52,558 nt of DNA from NCBI GenBank assembly GCA_024400755.1, contig JAKSMG010000014.1, positions 1 to 52,558 on the forward strand, given 5' to 3'. The notes under the pieces are model-generated. The model was not told where the DNA came from. It made no database searches and saw only the letters and a program-made list of their open reading frames with translations. Both the position numbers and the translations under genes were made by a program. Within the stretch, counting starts at the first letter, position 1; each line of letters opens with the position of its first letter. The stretch comes from Bacteroidales bacterium. GTDB taxonomy: Bacteria > Bacteroidota > Bacteroidia > Bacteroidales > WCHB1-69. Below, piece by piece: positions 35,303-44,229 of the stretch.

Positions 35303-38155
35303 ATGATAAAAGACGAATTCATTAGAAGACACAACGGACCGAGTGAAGAAGAGGCCGCAAAGATGTTAGCTACCATCGGAGTAAAATCGATGGATGAATT
35401 AATTGAAAAGACAGTACCCGCAGCCATCCGCTTGAAAGAACCTTTGGCATTGCCCGATGGACTGACCGAATACGAATATTTGAATGAAGTAAACAAATTG
35501 TTGTTCAAAAATAAGGTTTACAGATCTTACATTGGAATGGGTTACTACAATACTTGTATTCCTTCTGTCATCTTGCGCAACATTTTCGAAAATCCAGGTT
35601 GGTACACTGCCTATACTCCGTACCAGGCAGAAATTTCACAAGGCCGAATTGAAGCTTTGTTGAATTACCAGACGATGATTAGTGGATTGACGGGTATGCC
35701 GCTGGCCAATGCCTCTTTATTGGACGAAGCTACCGCCGCCGGCGAAATGATGCTGATGTTCTTCCACAGCCGTTCTCGCGAACAGGTAAAGAATGATGTG
35801 AAGAAATATTTTGTTTCGGAAGATGTTTTTGCTCATTCAGTGGGTGTGATGAAAACCAACGCTGCTCCTCACGGTATCGAATTGGTAATCGGAGATGCCG
35901 ATAAGGTGGAATTAGACGATACGTTCTTTGGCGCGATGGTTCAGTATCCTAACCAACACGGTGAAATCCACGATTTTTCCGCTTTCGTTGAAAAAGCCAA
36001 AAAACACAATATTTTCGTGGGTGTGGCTACCGATTTGCTGGCATTGACTTTGCTGACTCCTCCAGGAGAATGGGGTGCTGATTGTGTGATGGGTTCAACC
36101 CAGCGTTTTGGCCTTCCAATGGGTTTTGGTAGTCCTGCCGCCGGTTTCTTCGCTTGCCAAGAAACTTTCAAACGTCAAATGCCCGGTCGTATTATCGGCG
36201 TGACCGTTGACGCTGAAGGCAATCGTGCCGTTCGTATGGCTTTGCAAACGCGTGAACAACATATCAAACGTGAAAAGGCAACCTCTAACATCTGTACCGC
36301 CAGTGCGTTGACTGCTATTATGGCAGGCTTCTTCGGAATGTGGCACGGTGCCGAAGGATTAAAGAAAAAAGCCACCAAAATTAATGTTTTGGCTGGTGTT
36401 TTGGCTTCTGAAGCCCAAAAATACGGTTATAAACAGCATAATGAAATTTATTTCGATACCCTTTGCTTTGAAGTCCCCGCAGGTATGACCACTGATGATG
36501 TAAAAGTAGCTGCCTTAGAACAGAAAATGAATTTCAACTATTGGTGCGACACCTGCTTTAGCATCGCATTGGATGAAACCGTTACGTTGGAAGACGTCAA
36601 TGATATTTTGTCGGTTTTGGCCCAGGCTGCTCACAAAGAATTTAATGAGTATGTTTGTCAATGTTGTGCCAATCCAACTTTGAATATTCCAGCTGCTTTA
36701 TTGCGTAAATCTCCGTTTATGCAGCAGGAAATCTTCAATAAATATCATTCTGAAACAGAAATGATGCGTTATATGAAGATGTTGGAAATCAAGGATCTGT
36801 CTTTGAATAGAGCTATGATTCCACTGGGTTCCTGCACAATGAAGTTAAATGCCGCTACCGAAATGCTTCCTTTGAGCTGGGCCAACACTTGCAATATCCA
36901 TCCGTTTGCTCCAGCCGACCAGGCCGAGGGTTATTTGGAAATGATTGCCGAAGTTAGCCAATGGTTAGCTGTCGTCACAGGTTTCAAGGCTGTGTCTTTA
37001 CAACCTAATTCTGGTGCCGCTGGCGAATATGCCGGTATGACCGTTATCAGAAATTACCATATTTCTCGTGGCGAAGGTCATCGTAATGTATGCTTGATTC
37101 CTGCTTCCGCACACGGTACCAATCCTGCTTCTTCTGCTAAGGCCGGTAACCAAATCGTGGTGGTTAAGTCAACAGAAAACGGTGAAATCGACGTGGAAGA
37201 TTTGCGTGCCAAGGCGATTGAATACAAAGACCGTTTGTCTTGCTTAATGGTAACCTATCCTTCTACCCACGGCGTATTCGAGGAAGCTATTCTCGAAATC
37301 ATCAAGATTGTTCACGAAAATGGCGGCTTGGTTTATATGGATGGTGCCAATATGAATGCCCAGGTTGGTTTGACTTCTCCGGGAACAATGGGTGCCGATG
37401 TTTGTCACCTCAACTTGCATAAGACCTTCGCAATGCCTCACGGTGGCGGCGGTCCTGGCGTAGGACCTATCGCCGTGGCTGAAAAACTGGTTGACTTCTT
37501 GCCAAATCACGCTTTGATTGAAACTGGTGGCAAAAACGGAAGCCAGGTTGCTTCGGCTCCTTATGGCAGTGCCTATTTGTTGCCTATCACCCACGGCTAT
37601 CTCAAAATGTGCGGTGGCAAAGGTTTGGCAGAAGCTACCAAATATGCTATTTTGAATGCCAACTACATTCGTGCCCGTCTCCAAGGTCATTACAAGATTC
37701 TTTATACCGGCACCAATGGTATGTGTGCCCACGAAATGATTCTGGATTGCAATGAATTTGACAGAACAGCAGGCGTACAGGTTGGCGATATCGCTAAACG
37801 TTTGATGGACTATGGTTTCCACGCTCCAACAGTGGCATTCCCTGTTCACGGCACTTTGATGGTTGAACCTACCGAAAGCGAACCATTGAGCGAATTGGAT
37901 AGATTCTGCGACGCAATGATTGCCATTCGTCAGGAAATTGCTGACATTGAAAGTGGTAAGGCAGACAGAGAAAACAATGTAATCAAGAGAGCTCCTCATA
38001 CAATGGCGGTGGTTTGTGCCGATACTTGGGATAGACCTTATACCAGACAGCAAGCAGCATTCCCAATGGCACACGAAGATAAATATTGGCCAACGGTAAG
38101 CAAGATTGATGACGCATACGGCGATAGAAATCTTGTTTGTTGCCTCGATAAATAA
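35303..38155 (+). CDS. gcvP: glycine dehydrogenase (decarboxylating), P-protein
   Basis: A 950-residue single-chain P-protein with two homologous halves. The PLP lysine is Lys707 in NLHKTFAMPHGGGGPGVGP. Other blocks are FIRRHNGPSEEEAAKML, YTPYQAEISQGRIEALLNYQT and LNAATEMLPLSW. It decarboxylates glycine and passes the aminomethyl group to lipoyl-GcvH. gcvT and gcvH are not in the window. The C-terminal half uses the more codon-biased style of a highly expressed gene (frequent GGT, CGT, AAC), consistent with strong expression. It is followed by a strong terminator. Confidence 0.97.
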   Translation: MIKDEFIRRHNGPSEEEAAKMLATIGVKSMDELIEKTVPAAIRLKEPLALPDGLTEYEYLNEVNKLLFKNKVYRSYIGMGYYNTCIPSVILRNIFENPGWYTAYTPYQAEISQGRIEALLNYQTMISGLTGMPLANASLLDEATAAGEMMLMFFHSRSREQVKNDVKKYFVSEDVFAHSVGVMKTNAAPHGIELVIGDADKVELDDTFFGAMVQYPNQHGEIHDFSAFVEKAKKHNIFVGVATDLLALTLLTPPGEWGADCVMGSTQRFGLPMGFGSPAAGFFACQETFKRQMPGRIIGVTVDAEGNRAVRMALQTREQHIKREKATSNICTASALTAIMAGFFGMWHGAEGLKKKATKINVLAGVLASEAQKYGYKQHNEIYFDTLCFEVPAGMTTDDVKVAALEQKMNFNYWCDTCFSIALDETVTLEDVNDILSVLAQAAHKEFNEYVCQCCANPTLNIPAALLRKSPFMQQEIFNKYHSETEMMRYMKMLEIKDLSLNRAMIPLGSCTMKLNAATEMLPLSWANTCNIHPFAPADQAEGYLEMIAEVSQWLAVVTGFKAVSLQPNSGAAGEYAGMTVIRNYHISRGEGHRNVCLIPASAHGTNPASSAKAGNQIVVVKSTENGEIDVEDLRAKAIEYKDRLSCLMVTYPSTHGVFEEAILEIIKIVHENGGLVYMDGANMNAQVGLTSPGTMGADVCHLNLHKTFAMPHGGGGPGVGPIAVAEKLVDFLPNHALIETGGKNGSQVASAPYGSAYLLPITHGYLKMCGGKGLAEATKYAILNANYIRARLQGHYKILYTGTNGMCAHEMILDCNEFDRTAGVQVGDIAKRLMDYGFHAPTVAFPVHGTLMVEPTESEPLSELDRFCDAMIAIRQEIADIESGKADRENNVIKRAPHTMAVVCADTWDRPYTRQQAAFPMAHEDKYWPTVSKIDDAYGDRNLVCCLDK

Positions 38156-38172
38156 TCCAATTATTTACTGAG

Positions 38173-38238
38173 AAGGTCAAATTACTTTCAATAATTGATT
38201 TAAAATCAATTCAAAAGAAGGTAGTTTGACCTTTTTTT
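38173..38238 (+). terminator. rho-independent terminator after gcvP
   Basis: The outer stem AAGGTCAAA / TTTGACCTT extends inward through G-T pairs. An inner hairpin AATTGATTT/AAATCAATT is stacked inside, and a T run follows. Confidence 0.85.
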
Positions 38239-38240
38239 TA

Positions 38241-38248
38241 TATTTTTG
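38241..38248 (+). promoter_or_regulatory. -7 promoter box (TATTTTTG) for envelope cluster
   Basis: TATTTTTG begins right after the gcvP terminator and lies 26 bp before ATG 38275. Confidence 0.55.
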
Positions 38249-38274
38249 CAGATTATTATTGAAAATAGTATGCT

Positions 38275-39126
38275 ATGAAAAAATATATCCTTGCGGTTTT
38301 CGTGTTTCTATTGTCTTTAGGTACTGCTTTTGCGCAAAAGTCGGAAATTGGAGCTTTTGTCGGCACGTCGTTTTACATTGGCGATTTGAGTCATTCCACT
38401 ATTTTTTCCGAATGCGGTATTTCCGGTGGTGTGGTTTATCGATATAATTTCACTCCCCGTTGGGCTTTGAAAGCCAACATTATTTTTGCGGAAGTGCACG
38501 CCAGCGATGCCAAAAGTAATGGCAACTATGAGCGAAACTTGAGTTTCAAGTCCCCAATTACGGAACTTTCTGTTCAGGCCGAGTTGAATTTTCTGAAAAT
38601 CTACAACCAAAAAGGATATAATCGTTTTTCTCCCTACGTCTTTGCCGGTGTGGCTGTTTTTTCGTTCAATCCACAGGCGGAATATAATGGAAAAACATAC
38701 GATTTGCAGCCAATGGGAACGGAAGGTCAAGGATTGGATCCTTCCAAAAAGGAATATGCACTTTGTAGTTTTGCGGTTCCTTTTGGCATCGGCTTAAAAG
38801 TTAATATTGGTCGTTTTGTCTCCATTGGAGCAGAATGGGGAATGCGCTTTACCTGTACCGATTATTTGGATGATATCAGCTCGACTTATCACGATAATGC
38901 CGACTTGCGTTTTAAACGCGGAGATATTATGGCCAACTTGGCCGATAGATCTCCTGAAATTGGCGGAGCCGTTCACGAAGCTGGTTCGCAACGCGGCAAT
39001 TTCAATACTACCGATTTCTATTCGTTCTGTGGTGCCACCGTCACTTTTAAGATTGGAAATGAAAGCAGGGTTTGCGATATCAAACACAAGGAAAGTGTAC
39101 GTCATAAATTAGGAAGAAAGAGATAA
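38275..39126 (+). CDS. outer-membrane beta-barrel protein, DUF6089-like
   Basis: A 283-residue protein with a signal peptide (MKKYILAVFVFLLSLGTAFAQ). It is followed by alternating hydrophobic beta strands rich in Gly and aromatics, as in small OmpA-like barrels: SEIGAFVGTSFYIGDLSHS, GISGGVVYRYNFTPRWALKANI, SPYVFAGVAVFSFNPQ and FVSIGAEWGMRFT. DUF6089 proteins are found just upstream of uppS and bamA in Bacteroidota, as here, which suggests a link to envelope biogenesis. The C-terminus is polar and basic (CDIKHKESVRHKLGRKR), unlike a canonical barrel end. Confidence 0.83.
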   Translation: MKKYILAVFVFLLSLGTAFAQKSEIGAFVGTSFYIGDLSHSTIFSECGISGGVVYRYNFTPRWALKANIIFAEVHASDAKSNGNYERNLSFKSPITELSVQAELNFLKIYNQKGYNRFSPYVFAGVAVFSFNPQAEYNGKTYDLQPMGTEGQGLDPSKKEYALCSFAVPFGIGLKVNIGRFVSIGAEWGMRFTCTDYLDDISSTYHDNADLRFKRGDIMANLADRSPEIGGAVHEAGSQRGNFNTTDFYSFCGATVTFKIGNESRVCDIKHKESVRHKLGRKR

Positions 39127-39132
39127 TATTAT

Positions 39133-39882
39133 ATGGAAAATATTATAAATCAAATAGATAAATCTCGTATTCCATCCCACATCGCCATTATTATGGATGG
39201 TAATGGCCGTTGGGCTCAAAAACAATCCCAGCAACGTATTTTCGGTCATCAGCACGGCGTTGAAGCCGTGAGAAGGGTAATTGAGGCCGCCGCACAGGCC
39301 GGCGTGAAATTTCTGACGCTTTACACCTTTTCTACGGAAAATTGGAATCGTCCCAAGGAAGAAGTGGATGCATTAATGTCCTTGCTTGTTAAAGCAGTGC
39401 ATACCGAATTGGAAAAATTGAAAAAAAACAACGTTCGCTTGAAGGCCATAGGCGACTTATCGGCCTTGCCCCAAACCTGCTATGAGGAATTGCAAAAGGC
39501 GTTGAACGAAACTGCCGACGACACGGGGCTAACCGTGGTGCTTGCCTTGAGTTACAGCGGAAGGACAGAACTTGAAAACGCTGTCAGACAAATTGCAGAA
39601 AAGGTGGAAAAAGCCCAGCTGAAAGCTTCGGAAATTTCTGTTCAAACCATTCAAAACCATTTGTACGACGATACTATTCCAAATCCTGATATTTTAATTA
39701 GAACGGGTGGCGAATGCCGAATAAGCAATTTCTTGCTATGGCAAATCGCCTATACCGAAATGTTCTTCTTGCCTGTGATGTGGCCGGATTTTCAAAAAGA
39801 AGATTTGTGGCAGGTAATCTATGATTTTCAATCACGTGAACGCCGCTTTGGAAAAACGGGGGAACAAGTCCGTTCCCATTAA
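39133..39882 (+). CDS. uppS: isoprenyl transferase (undecaprenyl diphosphate synthase)
   Basis: A 249-residue cis-prenyltransferase with SHIAIIMDGNGRWA (catalytic Asp22), GVKFLTLYTFSTENWNRP, and PDILIRTGGECRISNFLLWQIAYTEM. It makes the C55 lipid carrier for peptidoglycan and surface glycans. It begins 6 bp after the DUF6089-like gene and precedes bamA, a classical envelope cluster. Confidence 0.97.
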   Translation: MENIINQIDKSRIPSHIAIIMDGNGRWAQKQSQQRIFGHQHGVEAVRRVIEAAAQAGVKFLTLYTFSTENWNRPKEEVDALMSLLVKAVHTELEKLKKNNVRLKAIGDLSALPQTCYEELQKALNETADDTGLTVVLALSYSGRTELENAVRQIAEKVEKAQLKASEISVQTIQNHLYDDTIPNPDILIRTGGECRISNFLLWQIAYTEMFFLPVMWPDFQKEDLWQVIYDFQSRERRFGKTGEQVRSH

Positions 39883-39891
39883 TTTTTTCCG

Positions 39892-39899
39892 TATATTTG
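39892..39899 (+). promoter_or_regulatory. -7 promoter box (TATATTTG) for bamA
   Basis: TATATTTG matches TAnnTTTG, 22 bp before ATG 39922. It gives bamA a promoter separate from uppS. Confidence 0.5.
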
Positions 39900-39921
39900 C
39901 AAGCTATATTATTAAAATAGG

Positions 39922-42555
39922 ATGAAACTGAAAAAACAATTTGTCTTGGTCGTCATCTTCTTATTATCTATTTGTGGATTAAGAAGTTATGCTCAGGTCA
40001 TTGTCTCTTCTGAAGAGGCAGGCGCACCTATTCAAATTGATTATTTGGTACCTAAAAAATATGAAATTGGAGGAATTACCTCTTCCGGTAATGCTAATTT
40101 CGATCCTCGAATGCTCAATTTTGGTGTGGGAAGCGTCATAGAAATTCCCGGTGACGATATCTCAAAGTCTATTAAGCGACTGTGGAATTCGGGCTATTAT
40201 GAAAATATCGACATTACCATCACGAAAGTAATTGATAACGTGGTGTTCCTTAATGTTTATTTGGAAGAACGTGCCCGCCTCGTGGCTTTCGGCTTTAAGG
40301 GAACCACCAAAAACGAGGAAAATGAAATCCGTGAGAAAATCAAGTTGACCCAGGGCAATATTGTCAATGACAATATGAAGAGAACCTGTATGAACATCAT
40401 CACGGATTATTACGTGGAAAAGGGTTTCTACAATTGTCAGGTGGATGTCCAGGAAAGCCAAGATGAAAAAATTTCCAAGGGCGTTCGCTTGTTGTTTAAC
40501 ATCAATAAGGGTAAAAAAGTCAAGATTGCCAAGATTACCATTAACGGAAACAAAGAGGTGTCAAAGGCCAAGTTGATGAAGGCAATGAAGGAAACCAAGG
40601 AAAAGTTGAAGTTTTGGCCCTTCTACAAAATGGATACGGCTATCGCTTATTGTTTCAAGCATCCTGGCTATTACCAGTCTAAAGATATCTTGGAACATTT
40701 GGACGATTATTTTTCAGACCGTGTTCACCTGCGTATCTTTAAGGCCTCGAAATTTATTGAGGAATCATACGAAAGCAATAAAGTGGCCCTGGTTAATAAA
40801 TACAACGAACTTGGTTATCGTGACGCATATATTATCAGCGATTCCGTGTATCTGAAGGGAAATAATATTTACATCGATATTAATGTCAATGAAGGTCACA
40901 AATATTATTTTAGAAATATTTCTTTTGTCGGAAATACAAAATATCCATCTTCTACATTGAGCAAGTTGTTGAACATCAACAAAGGCGATGTTTATAATCA
41001 GACGCAGTTGATGAACAATTTGAATAACCCTATGCAGAATGACGTGGGTAACGATGTCAGTTCTTTGTATATGAATGACGGATATTTGTTTTTCCAGGCC
41101 AATCCGGTGGAAGTCCTTATCGAAAACGATTCTATTGACATTGAAGTCCGTATTAGGGAGGGAAAACAGGCACGCTACAATAAAATTTCCATTACGGGGA
41201 ACACGAAAACCAACGACAATGTCATTATGCGTGAAATCACGACCATTCCAGGCCAGTTGTTCAATCGTGCCGACATTATTAGAACGCAGCAGGTGCTGTT
41301 GTCGTTGGGCTATTTCAATCAGGAAACGATGAATGTGGTTCCCAAGCCCAACGAGGCCGATGGAACCGTTGATATTGAGTATGTGGTGGAGGAAGCGTCT
41401 TCCGACCAGTTGTCTCTGTCGGCAGGTTATGGTGCCGGTACTTTCGTTATTAGTGCGGGTATTACTTTTAATAATTTCTCTTTCAAGAAGTTTTTCAAGA
41501 AAGATGCTTGGACTCCTATTCCCGGTGGTGATGGCCAGCGTTTGTCTTTCCAGGTTTCCACCAATGCGAAGTATTATCAAAACTACAGCTTGTCGTTTAC
41601 CGAGCCGTGGCTTGGTGGCAAAAAACCTATTTCCTTGACCGCGGGCGTTTATTATCAGGTACAAAGCGACGGTACAAAGCGAACGGTAGATAATCACGTT
41701 GAAATCAGGACAATCGGTGCTTCTTTGTCCATTGCCCGTAAAGTGAAATGGCCTGACGATTATTTCCAGATATCGCATACATTGTCTTATCAGCGTTATC
41801 AGGTGCAGAACTATGGATACTTTATTTTCTCAACGGGTTACGCCAATAATTTGAGCTATATTTTCACTTTGGCGAGAAGTTCGGTGAGTGCTCCCATTTA
41901 TCCGCGCGAAGGTTCGGAAATTATGTTCTCTGTCCAGTTGACTCCGCCGTATTCATTATTTAATAAGGGTGCGGATTACTCAAGTATGACGGCACAGGAA
42001 AAATATAGATGGTTGGAATTCCATAAATGGAAATTCAATATTTCCTGGTACACGCGTATCGTGGAGAATTTTGTCTTGTTTGTAAGAATGAAGATGGGAT
42101 TTATGGGATTCTATAATAAGCAAATCGGTTATTCACCATTTGAAAGATTCTATTTGGGCGGTGATGGTTTGTCAACCTATACAATGATGGATGCTCGCGA
42201 AGTCATTGGTATGCGTGGTTATGACGATTCTTCACTGTCTCCCTATGTCGATGGTGCGGAAGTTGGTGGTTCCGTCTATAACAAGTTCACTGCCGAATTG
42301 CGTTATCCTATCACGCTCAACCCAAGTGCGACCATTTACCTGTTGGCATTTGCGGAAGCCGGTAAATCTTGGTTAACGGCTCGAGAATACAATCCGTTCA
42401 AAATGTACAAGTCTGCCGGTGTCGGCGTGAGAATCTATCTGCCAATGTTTGGTTTGTTGGGATTTGACTGGGGTTATGGCTTTGATGAGGTGCCCGGCTT
42501 ACCCAACGCTAATAAGGGAAGATTCCATATCTCAATAAACTCTTCGATTGATTAA
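39922..42555 (+). CDS. bamA: outer membrane assembly factor BamA
   Basis: An 877-residue protein with signal peptide (about 1-25), five POTRA domains (about 45-485, e.g. VFLNVYLEERARLVAFGFKG and KISITGNTKTNDNVIMREI), and a C-terminal 16-strand barrel (about 490-877). The conserved loop motif appears in modified form as REVIGMRGYDDSSLSP. BamA inserts beta-barrel proteins into the outer membrane. It is followed by three Skp/OmpH-like chaperone genes, the usual BamA partner. The POTRA-to-barrel length is normal for the phylum. Confidence 0.95.
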   Translation: MKLKKQFVLVVIFLLSICGLRSYAQVIVSSEEAGAPIQIDYLVPKKYEIGGITSSGNANFDPRMLNFGVGSVIEIPGDDISKSIKRLWNSGYYENIDITITKVIDNVVFLNVYLEERARLVAFGFKGTTKNEENEIREKIKLTQGNIVNDNMKRTCMNIITDYYVEKGFYNCQVDVQESQDEKISKGVRLLFNINKGKKVKIAKITINGNKEVSKAKLMKAMKETKEKLKFWPFYKMDTAIAYCFKHPGYYQSKDILEHLDDYFSDRVHLRIFKASKFIEESYESNKVALVNKYNELGYRDAYIISDSVYLKGNNIYIDINVNEGHKYYFRNISFVGNTKYPSSTLSKLLNINKGDVYNQTQLMNNLNNPMQNDVGNDVSSLYMNDGYLFFQANPVEVLIENDSIDIEVRIREGKQARYNKISITGNTKTNDNVIMREITTIPGQLFNRADIIRTQQVLLSLGYFNQETMNVVPKPNEADGTVDIEYVVEEASSDQLSLSAGYGAGTFVISAGITFNNFSFKKFFKKDAWTPIPGGDGQRLSFQVSTNAKYYQNYSLSFTEPWLGGKKPISLTAGVYYQVQSDGTKRTVDNHVEIRTIGASLSIARKVKWPDDYFQISHTLSYQRYQVQNYGYFIFSTGYANNLSYIFTLARSSVSAPIYPREGSEIMFSVQLTPPYSLFNKGADYSSMTAQEKYRWLEFHKWKFNISWYTRIVENFVLFVRMKMGFMGFYNKQIGYSPFERFYLGGDGLSTYTMMDAREVIGMRGYDDSSLSPYVDGAEVGGSVYNKFTAELRYPITLNPSATIYLLAFAEAGKSWLTAREYNPFKMYKSAGVGVRIYLPMFGLLGFDWGYGFDEVPGLPNANKGRFHISINSSID

Positions 42556-42613
42556 TAGTCTATACAATATATTTCGTGTTAAAATCGTTATCAATAATTA
42601 AAAAGTAAATACT

Positions 42614-43153
42614 ATGAAAAAGATTTTTTTAACTGCAGTTTTAGTGGCTTTAGTTGCTTTCCCACTCTTTAGTCAAAAGTATGCTTATATCGATTCTGAA
42701 TACATTTTGTCCAATATGCCTGATTATATTGAAGCACAGGCAGAATTGGATCGTTTGGCCGTTGAATGGCAAAACGAAATCGAAGTTCAATTCAGATCTA
42801 TCGATTCTATGTATAAAAAATATCAGGTTGAAGCCATCACGCTTCCTGAAAAAATGAAAAAAAATAGAGAAGACGCCATTATCGCTGCCGAACAAGCCGC
42901 AAAAAATTTGCAAAAGAAACGTTTTGGTACCGATGGTGACCTTTTCAAGAAAAGAGAAGAATTAGTAAAACCTATCCAAGACAGAGTGTTTTCCGCCATT
43001 GAAGAATATGCCAAGGATCGTGGTTTCGCTTTTGTTTTCGACGTGGCTGGCGATATGACCATTGTGTATGCTGATGCCAAATGGGATATCAATGATCAAA
43101 TTATGCAGAAATTGGGAATCACGCCCAATGATAATTCAGAAAGTGAAGAATAA
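42614..43153 (+). CDS. Skp/OmpH-like periplasmic chaperone 1
   Basis: A 179-residue protein with signal peptide (cleavage after LFSQ, about 20). It starts with the family strand YAYIDSEYILSNMPDYIEAQAELD and continues with a long Lys/Glu/Ala-rich coiled-coil arm (about 45-125), then a closing strand GFAFVFDVAGDMTIVYAD. It has an extra acidic tail (NDNSESEE) missing from its two neighbours. Skp holds unfolded outer-membrane proteins on their way to BamA. First of three tandem paralogs, 58 bp after bamA. Confidence 0.9.
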   Translation: MKKIFLTAVLVALVAFPLFSQKYAYIDSEYILSNMPDYIEAQAELDRLAVEWQNEIEVQFRSIDSMYKKYQVEAITLPEKMKKNREDAIIAAEQAAKNLQKKRFGTDGDLFKKREELVKPIQDRVFSAIEEYAKDRGFAFVFDVAGDMTIVYADAKWDINDQIMQKLGITPNDNSESEE

Positions 43154-43186
43154 AAGTATTAATTAATATAAAGTATAGTTATAAGA

Positions 43187-43696
43187 ATGAAAAAGATTTT
43201 ATTGTTAGTTGCCGTTATCTGTGGTATTTCGGTATGTTCTCTTCAAGCTCAGTCACAAGGAAAGTACGGGCACGTCAATTCAGGTGAAATATTACAAGCT
43301 ATGCCAGGTGTTGATTCGTTACAGATTAAATTAAAGGCCTTCACTACCGAATTAGAGGAACTTTATCAGGGTATGGTGGAAGAATTTCAGGCAAAAAAAG
43401 ATAAATTTGACAGGGAAGCCGGAACAATGAGTTCTTCTGTAAGACAAATCAGGGAAAAGGAATTGGTTGACTTGCAATCTCGTATTCAAGAATTTCAAAG
43501 CGGTGTTCAAACGGATATTGAAGAAAAACAATATGAATTGGCCAAACCTTTCCAAGATAAAATCCAGGAAGCCATTAATCAGGTGGCCAAGGAAAACGGA
43601 TTTTCCTACATATTTGATACACAAGTGCTTCTCTTTTATGACAATGGCGTCGATGTGACTCCTATGGTAAAAGCTAAACTGGGTATTAAAAAATAA
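43187..43696 (+). CDS. Skp/OmpH-like periplasmic chaperone 2
   Basis: A 169-residue protein with signal MKKILLLVAVICGISVCSLQAQ and the strand KYGHVNSGEILQAMPGVDSLQ. A coiled-coil arm (about 45-125) is followed by GFSYIFDTQVLLFYDNGVDVTPMVKAKLGI. It is closer to paralog 3 than to paralog 1: both share GHxNxGE, MPGxDS and a C-terminal LGIK end. It probably works as a trimer in the periplasm. Confidence 0.9.
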   Translation: MKKILLLVAVICGISVCSLQAQSQGKYGHVNSGEILQAMPGVDSLQIKLKAFTTELEELYQGMVEEFQAKKDKFDREAGTMSSSVRQIREKELVDLQSRIQEFQSGVQTDIEEKQYELAKPFQDKIQEAINQVAKENGFSYIFDTQVLLFYDNGVDVTPMVKAKLGIKK

Positions 43697-43708
43697 TAGC
43701 GTATCATT

Positions 43709-44218
43709 ATGAAAAAAACATTCATTATTTTATTTGTTATTGCCATTTTGTGCCCGGTTTCCACGTTTGCTCAGCAAAAAGTGAAATTTGGACATATCAA
43801 TTATGGTGAAGTTATTAAGGTAATGCCCGGCATAGATTCTGTGCAAAAACTCGTCGAAGATTTTCAGGCCGATTTGCAGGCCACTGGCGAAGAAATGGCC
43901 AAGGAATTTCAGAAAAAGCAAGAGGAATATCAACAATTAGGTCAAAAAGGTGCTTCTGCCGCCGTCATTAAGATTAAAGAAGACGAATTGACCAAGATGT
44001 ATCAAAGAATACAGGATTTTACCCAATCTGCCGAACAGGATATGCAGGCCAAGCAAATGGAATTGCTGAAACCTTTCCAGGATAATCTGCTGGCAGCTGT
44101 AAAGGAAGTCGCCAAAGAACACAATTTTACCTATATCTTTGACACTTCAACACTTACTTATTATGCTCAGGGCGAAGATATCACTCCTCAGGTGAAACAA
44201 AAACTGGGTATTAAATAA
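43709..44218 (+). CDS. Skp/OmpH-like periplasmic chaperone 3
   Basis: A 169-residue protein, same length as paralog 2. The signal is MKKTFIILFVIAILCPVSTFAQ, the strand KFGHINYGEVIKVMPGIDSVQ, with a coiled-coil arm and the closing HNFTYIFDTSTLTYYAQGEDITPQVKQKLGIK. The 12-bp gap to paralog 2 and similar sequence point to a local duplication. Only 11 bp separate its stop from the end of the convergent desulfidase gene. Confidence 0.9.
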   Translation: MKKTFIILFVIAILCPVSTFAQQKVKFGHINYGEVIKVMPGIDSVQKLVEDFQADLQATGEEMAKEFQKKQEEYQQLGQKGASAAVIKIKEDELTKMYQRIQDFTQSAEQDMQAKQMELLKPFQDNLLAAVKEVAKEHNFTYIFDTSTLTYYAQGEDITPQVKQKLGIK

Positions 44219-44229
44219 TTAGTTTAGAC

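Noticed and set aside
37244-38074. 276-codon minus-strand frame within gcvP
   Set aside because: Antisense to a strongly conserved enzyme with biased codons, which leaves the opposite frame open.
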